Positions 59,400-64,000 of a stretch of 64,000 nt of DNA are shown here, piece by piece; position 1 is the first letter of the stretch; each line of letters opens with the position of its first letter. The notes beneath the pieces are model-generated. The model worked only from the letters and a program-made list of their open reading frames with translations, was not told where the DNA came from and searched no databases. Source of the stretch: Chloroflexota bacterium (GTDB lineage: Bacteria > Chloroflexota > Anaerolineae > Anaerolineales > Anaerolineaceae); NCBI GenBank assembly GCA_004347695.1, contig SLTK01000010.1, positions 1 through 64,000 of the forward strand, given 5' to 3'. A program made the translations under genes and the position numbers.

Positions 59400-61520
59400 T
59401 TAGTTGAATATGACAGGCAGATAAATCGAGAATTCTGATGGGGGGGGTGTGGCGGTATGGGTAGCGGTTGGCACCGCTGTTTCTGTCGGCAATGAGGTAA
59501 GAGTTTCAGTGGGAGTGGCCGTATCCGCCAGCGTTGGGGTAAGGGTGTCAGTGGGTGCTACTGTCTCAGTCTGAGTAGGCGTCAAGGTGTCGGTCGGTAC
59601 GGCTGTGTCGGTCTGAGTAGGCGTCGAGGTGTCGGTCGGTAAAGCAGTGTCGATCTGAGTCGGCGTAAGGATGTCGGTGGGCGTTGCGGTTTCGGTAGGA
59701 GTAAAGGTGTAGGTGGCTGTGGGCGTGTCAGTCAGCGTGGGGGTGGGAGCTGGCGGTGGCGCCAGCGATATTTCCCAGACCTTCCCGTCATCCTCATTGG
59801 GATCCGGATTAACACCGTAATCGTTATCAATGCCGCGGCTGACAATATAGATATGCGTCTCTTCCGGCGCAAGACTGCCGGGCGCCAGAGTCAGCCCGGA
59901 ACGAATATTGGCGGCCGTTCCCATGAAACTCAAATCCCAGGCATTGAGCAGCTCGCCGCTCAGGCTGAACTCACCCAGGTAATGATCGGCGGCCGCGGTG
60001 CTGATGATGAATACCGTGCCGTTGGCGTCGTTGTAGGTTATGCCTTCCACGTCGGAGAAACCTAAAGCGTCGGTGTCATGCTGGTTTACCGGCCCGTCGT
60101 CAGCCGTACCGAACAATCCGTCAGGGCCAAGACTAAACCAGAAAAACTCGCCATCTCCGCCGCCGGCAATAAAAAGCATATTGTCACCGTATGCCAGATC
60201 TTCAGGGTCGCTCCCGTCGGCGCTGAGGTAACCAGCCATATCCTTTGTAAATGCAGAATCATCTCCAGTGCAGTAGATACCATCCGGGCCGAAATTAATT
60301 TCGGAGACCTTCGCGACATCATCATTGGAGAAAAACAACCGGCCGTTTGCTGTGTTGAGCGCGATCCCGCTGGGTTCAGTGGAAAAATAGGTCGTATCGC
60401 AGGTGCCATTTTGCACACCGGATGGATTTGTAAAAAAAACATTTACATCCTGGTAATAGACCGGCATTTCATCGACTTCGCTGTCCGAAATAACCAGGCC
60501 GCTGGTGGCCGGCCAGTACTCGATCCCTGCCGGATCCGGGCTGTTCGGGTTCCAACCGGGTAAACCGGTAGTGAAAGTACGGATCAGGTACGCGTCCTGC
60601 AGGGTCGTCCCTGGCGGCAACGCAGTTGGGGTGAGCGTAAGTTCGACGATCTGCCCGCTGCGTTGCAGCGCAGGGGATGTGTTTTCCGCTCCCCCGTCTA
60701 ACACAAACAAGCTCTGTTCGGCCGGATCATCGGTCTGGTCAGAACTGGGAGCAAAATTCAAACCCTGGATATTTGCCAGACCCAAAGAGCTGATTTCCAT
60801 GCTGGAGAGTACGTCACCATCCGGTGAAATTTCGTAAATCACCTGCTGCGCTGTGTTTACCGTGAAAAGCGAGTTAGCAGTCGGGTTGAATGCCAGCGCT
60901 TTAAGCTCCTGGCCGGCCGAAATGCCCAACGCACCTTTGCGCAGGCTGATGATATCATGCGCGGCCAGGTCATTAACCGAACCATCCGGGCCGAATTTCA
61001 GCACATGGATACGCGGACCTTGCGCGTCCAAAATGTAAATCGCGCTGCTAACAGGGTTCAGCGCCAAACCCGTCGGCGTTTCGATTGCCAGGCTGCGGAT
61101 ATCGTGCGCTTGAATCACATTTGACAAACCGTTAAAAATTAGGGTTTGTTGAAGGCTGTAGCCATCGACCCACACCAGCTCGCCAGTAGCGGCATTGAAT
61201 GCAGCCGCAGATGAATCGGCAAATCCCATGGGTAGGTCCGCCGTTTCTGCCGAAGTGCCATAACCTTTTATCCTCATGGGTACGGATGGATTTGAAGCAG
61301 TTTGCCAGACCAGGAATTCGCCGGACGTGGGATTATAGGCAAAGCCGGCCGGAAAATCGACACCAAATTCACCTGTGTAAATCGTTTGCAGTGCTTTGAA
61401 GGGGCGTGACTCGACCGCTGCCCAGGCGATAGATTGGATTGCCAGCAGAACACCCGTCAATAATCCAAGGCTTAGGGCAAACCGGCAGGTTTTTTGGTGA
61501 TATGACGTGGCTATGCGCAT
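59400..61520 (-). CDS. Secreted beta-propeller-like protein with Thr-Pro repeat linker and C-terminal YLPVIF motif
   Basis: A 706-aa exported protein. It has a signal peptide (residues about 12-34), NHL/SdiA-like blades with [16 protein letters not shown] and [17 protein letters not shown], and a Ca-type [12 protein letters not shown] segment. A Thr-Pro-rich linker (about 590-690, units such as [11 protein letters not shown]) follows, then the terminal SIYLPVIFN. This C-terminal motif recurs in Anaerolineae surface proteins and may be a sorting or anchoring signal. The region shared with the next gene ([32 protein letters not shown]) shows they are paralogues. Confidence 0.8.
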   Translation of the reverse strand: MRIATSYHQKTCRFALSLGLLTGVLLAIQSIAWAAVESRPFKALQTIYTGEFGVDFPAGFAYNPTSGEFLVWQTASNPSVPMRIKGYGTSAETADLPMGFADSSAAAFNAATGELVWVDGYSLQQTLIFNGLSNVIQAHDIRSLAIETPTGLALNPVSSAIYILDAQGPRIHVLKFGPDGSVNDLAAHDIISLRKGALGISAGQELKALAFNPTANSLFTVNTAQQVIYEISPDGDVLSSMEISSLGLANIQGLNFAPSSDQTDDPAEQSLFVLDGGAENTSPALQRSGQIVELTLTPTALPPGTTLQDAYLIRTFTTGLPGWNPNSPDPAGIEYWPATSGLVISDSEVDEMPVYYQDVNVFFTNPSGVQNGTCDTTYFSTEPSGIALNTANGRLFFSNDDVAKVSEINFGPDGIYCTGDDSAFTKDMAGYLSADGSDPEDLAYGDNMLFIAGGGDGEFFWFSLGPDGLFGTADDGPVNQHDTDALGFSDVEGITYNDANGTVFIISTAAADHYLGEFSLSGELLNAWDLSFMGTAANIRSGLTLAPGSLAPEETHIYIVSRGIDNDYGVNPDPNEDDGKVWEISLAPPPAPTPTLTDTPTATYTFTPTETATPTDILTPTQIDTALPTDTSTPTQTDTAVPTDTLTPTQTETVAPTDTLTPTLADTATPTETLTSLPTETAVPTATHTATPPPSEFSIYLPVIFN

Positions 61521-61589
61521 GGTCTTCGGTCGGCGGCGGATGAGATAAGCAACATCGAGTAACGGGTATCTTTCCAGTCTGCCTTAGCC

Positions 61590-64000
61590 TTATGGAATGA
61601 AAATGCCGTCGACATCATTGGCATCCAGACCCCAGAAGCTGCCGTCGAAGTACAGTGTCGGTGCAAAACTGCAGGCTGTACCTTCACCTAGCGAAGTCGG
61701 CGTGCAGACAAACACATCTTCATTAAAACCCGATATTCCAGTCACCGTGAAATCTACCAGAGTGGATAAATAGATATCGCCATTCGGCGTTACGTCCAGC
61801 CCGTCGACGTCTTCGTTGGTTGTGTCTCCCAATCCGACAGCCGTCCCGTCAAAATACAATGACCAGGCGCCGTTGGTGACATCGCCAAGCGAGGTGGGGG
61901 TGAAAGCAAGTATGTCCTCATCCTGCCCCGTGACACCGGGGACTGCCGGATTGCCGGTGGTCGAGATCAAAATCCGGCCGTCTGGCAGCACATCCAGCGC
62001 ATCGATGACCTCGCTGGTGGTATCCAACCCGACGTCACTGCCGTCAAAGTACAGGCTGAACGTCCCGGCGGTATTGCTGCCAAACGAGGTTGCCGTGAAT
62101 TGGACGATGTCATAGGGCTCGATCGCCAGCGTCCCCAGTGTGAACGCCGTCCGGAAGGTCATCAGCAACGTGGTGGCATCTACAACTGCGAAATCGTTCA
62201 TGTCCTGCCCGCTGGTCGAAATGCCGACATCCGAAGCATCAAAAAACAGGCTCCAGGATGAGCCATCGTACTGGAGGATGTCCACGTCCTCAGCAGCCAC
62301 GCCACCTGCCGTGCCGCCTCCGTCAAGTGAGATGTAAATCTGGCCGGCTGGGGCAGCGGATGTGGCCGTGGGGGTGAAGGTACTGGTAGGCAGCGAGGTT
62401 TCCGTCGGGGTAAAAGTACTGGTGGGCAGTAAGGTTTCCGTTGGAGTGAAAGTGCTGGTCGGCGGGAGAGGCGTTTCCGTTACGGTCGCAGTGGAGGTAG
62501 AGGTCGGTGATGGGCCAATGGTAGGAGTTGCGGTGTCAGTCGCGGTAGGCGTAGGCGTCGGGGTGACCGACGGTGCAAGGGTAGCGGTCGGGGTAGCGGT
62601 ATTGGTCGGGGTTAAGGTCAGGGTGGGCGTGTTCGTTGGCGTCGCAGTAGGAACAGGTCCAAGCGCCAATAGATTGAAAGCATCCACATCATTTGCAGTT
62701 TGCCCCCAGCTACTGCCATCAAAATACAAGGTTGGCGAGTAGGTACAGGCCGTCACGCTGCCTGTCGAACCAGGCGCGCAGATAAAAATATCCTCATCGG
62801 CGCCGGCTGTTCCGGTGACGGCAAAGTCACCCAGAGTAGAGAGGTAGATATTGCCGGCAGCGTCCATATCCAGCGCATCGACATCTTCAGTACTGCTGTC
62901 CGCCAGGCCGACATCGGACCCATCGAAGTACAAAGCCCAACTGCCGCTGGTCACATCCCCGAGCGTGACGGGAGTAAAAGCCAGAATATCCTCATCCGCC
63001 GAAGTTACACCCGGCACGGAGGCTGATCCGGTGGTGGAAACCAGTACGCGCCCATCGGGTAGGCGATCTACCGAGTCGATAGCCTCACTGTTAACATCCA
63101 GTCCAACATCCACCCCATTGAACACCATATTGAAAGTTCCGGCCGTGACGCTGCCGAGTGAGGTGGCGTTGAACTGCACCACATCCCGAGCGGTGACGGC
63201 AAATCCATTCAGCGTGGCTGACCCGGTAAAGGTCATCCAGATGGTACTGGCGTCGATGATGTCGAACGCAAAGAGATCCTGGCTGCCCACACCCACATCC
63301 GAGCCATCGAAGAATATGCTCCAGGTTTGTCCGTCGAAGCGCAGGATGTCTTCATCCGAGAAAGTGATCCCCCCGATGCTTCCATTGGATGCCATGGACA
63401 GGTAGAGCGGATTGCTGGACGGCGCCGGAGTGGCGGTGGGAGTAGCAGTTGCGGTAAAAGTGCTGGTGGCAGTTGGAGTATCCGTCGCTGTAGGTGACGG
63501 CCCAAAAGTCGCTGTAGCAGTAGCGGTTGGGGTATCAGTAGCAGTTGGGGTAGGCCCAAGCGTGCTGGTTGCCGTGGGGAGCGGGGTGTTCGTCGGCGTG
63601 GCCGGTGGGGGTGGGTTGATCGAAATTTCCCAGACTTTTCCGTCATTTTCCGTCGGGCTGGGGTTTGCACCGCTGTCGTTATCAATGCCGCGGCTGGCAA
63701 TGTAAATATTTTTGACGCTGGGGTTGGCCAGGCTTGGCAGGTACCCCACATCCGAACGGATGTTTTGCGCGCTGCCCATAAAGCTTACGTCGTAAGCGCG
63801 CAGCAAGGTTCCGCTGGTGGTAACTTCACCGATATACTGGTCGCTGCTGCTGGTACTGACGATGAACAGCGTTCCGGCTTCGGGGCAGTAACCAATCCCT
63901 TCCAGATCCTTGAAACCAAGCGCCAGGGTGTCGAAATGCGAAACCGGACCGTCATCTCCCCCGCCCAGCACCCCGTTGGCGCCAAGGCTAAACATGTACA
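61590..64000 (-). CDS. Large secreted repeat protein, paralogue of the neighbour; 5' end beyond the window
   Basis: Partial: the frame stays open to the right edge, so the N-terminus and signal peptide are missing. The visible part (about 802 aa) starts inside a propeller segment homologous to the neighbour, followed by a Thr-Pro linker, a 240-aa beta domain, a second Thr-Pro linker and a second copy of the beta domain. Each domain copy holds several repeats of the type [12 protein letters not shown] with acidic positions. It ends [20 protein letters not shown] and lacks the YLPVIF end. Function unknown; probably cell surface. Confidence 0.78.
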   Translation of the reverse strand, partial: YMFSLGANGVLGGGDDGPVSHFDTLALGFKDLEGIGYCPEAGTLFIVSTSSSDQYIGEVTTSGTLLRAYDVSFMGSAQNIRSDVGYLPSLANPSVKNIYIASRGIDNDSGANPSPTENDGKVWEISINPPPPATPTNTPLPTATSTLGPTPTATDTPTATATATFGPSPTATDTPTATSTFTATATPTATPAPSSNPLYLSMASNGSIGGITFSDEDILRFDGQTWSIFFDGSDVGVGSQDLFAFDIIDASTIWMTFTGSATLNGFAVTARDVVQFNATSLGSVTAGTFNMVFNGVDVGLDVNSEAIDSVDRLPDGRVLVSTTGSASVPGVTSADEDILAFTPVTLGDVTSGSWALYFDGSDVGLADSSTEDVDALDMDAAGNIYLSTLGDFAVTGTAGADEDIFICAPGSTGSVTACTYSPTLYFDGSSWGQTANDVDAFNLLALGPVPTATPTNTPTLTLTPTNTATPTATLAPSVTPTPTPTATDTATPTIGPSPTSTSTATVTETPLPPTSTFTPTETLLPTSTFTPTETSLPTSTFTPTATSAAPAGQIYISLDGGGTAGGVAAEDVDILQYDGSSWSLFFDASDVGISTSGQDMNDFAVVDATTLLMTFRTAFTLGTLAIEPYDIVQFTATSFGSNTAGTFSLYFDGSDVGLDTTSEVIDALDVLPDGRILISTTGNPAVPGVTGQDEDILAFTPTSLGDVTNGAWSLYFDGTAVGLGDTTNEDVDGLDVTPNGDIYLSTLVDFTVTGISGFNEDVFVCTPTSLGEGTACSFAPTLYFDGSFWGLDANDVDGIFIP

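Noticed and set aside
62340-63600. CRISPR-like short repeats
   Set aside because: The repeats are degenerate Thr-Pro codon tracts within a coding frame, with no constant repeat and spacer lengths.
62362-63705. Val-Gly repeat ORFs on the plus strand (62362..62742, 63412..63705)
   Set aside because: They are reverse readings of the Thr-Pro tracts in the surface protein gene.

Overview
The window reads as a chromosomal segment of a Chloroflexota bacterium, most likely class Anaerolineae. I infer this from the gene families, not from a marker search. The supporting traits are two large secreted proteins with Thr-Pro-rich linkers (one ends in the C-terminal motif YLPVIF), a 7TM histidine-kinase-like sensor, an ileS with a T-box leader, and the rpmH-rnpA-yidD-yidC-jag block interrupted by a beta-propeller lipoprotein gene. 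Lipoprotein processing genes (lgt, lspA) are present. No rRNA, tRNA or CRISPR array was found.

Layout. 0.2-9.0 kb (minus): lgt, a CDP-alcohol phosphatidyltransferase, ftsK coupled to an S1-domain gene, a 7TM sensor, a GNAT acetyltransferase, a membrane protein and purine nucleoside phosphorylase. 9.3-13.5 kb: a diguanylate cyclase, threonine aldolase, an RluD-type pseudouridine synthase and lspA. 13.5-19.3 kb: an overlapping minus-strand set (GTP cyclohydrolase II, RibD-like reductase, MDR dehydrogenase, PTPS homologue, glycosyltransferase, methyltransferase) that looks like a pterin/pyrimidine-type pathway of unknown product. 19.3-26.2 kb: two membrane proteins, ileS with a T-box, a repeat-rich gap and pyrimidine-nucleoside phosphorylase. 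26.3-30.1 kb: jag, yidC, a propeller lipoprotein gene, yidD, rnpA and rpmH behind a near-consensus promoter. 30.1-33.5 kb: two TrkA/RCK proteins and a KimA-like APC transporter, probably for potassium. 33.8-38.3 kb: a hybrid histidine kinase and a response regulator fused to a ParA-like domain. 38.3-49.3 kb: a MITE-like repeat, then housekeeping genes (mtaB, cspA, proC, an aminotransferase, methyltransferases, a TPR protein, a CBS protein and an M20 peptidase).

The most interesting region is 50.0-58.5 kb. comM, the Mg-chelatase-like competence helicase gene, is split just before its Walker A motif by an 8.5-kb element. All element genes lie on the plus strand: an HTH protein, four small genes, a RepA-like ATPase, an iteron-like region, a small- and large-terminase-like pair, a coiled-coil protein, a small hypothetical protein, a structured leader driven by a perfect TTGACA-17-TATAAT promoter, a 71-aa protein and a large serine recombinase. 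There are replication, DNA-packaging and integration genes but no portal, capsid or tail genes. This suggests a phage-satellite-like element (PICI-like in logic) rather than a complete prophage. Precise excision would restore a 506-codon comM. The window ends in two tandem surface-protein paralogues; the second runs off the right edge.
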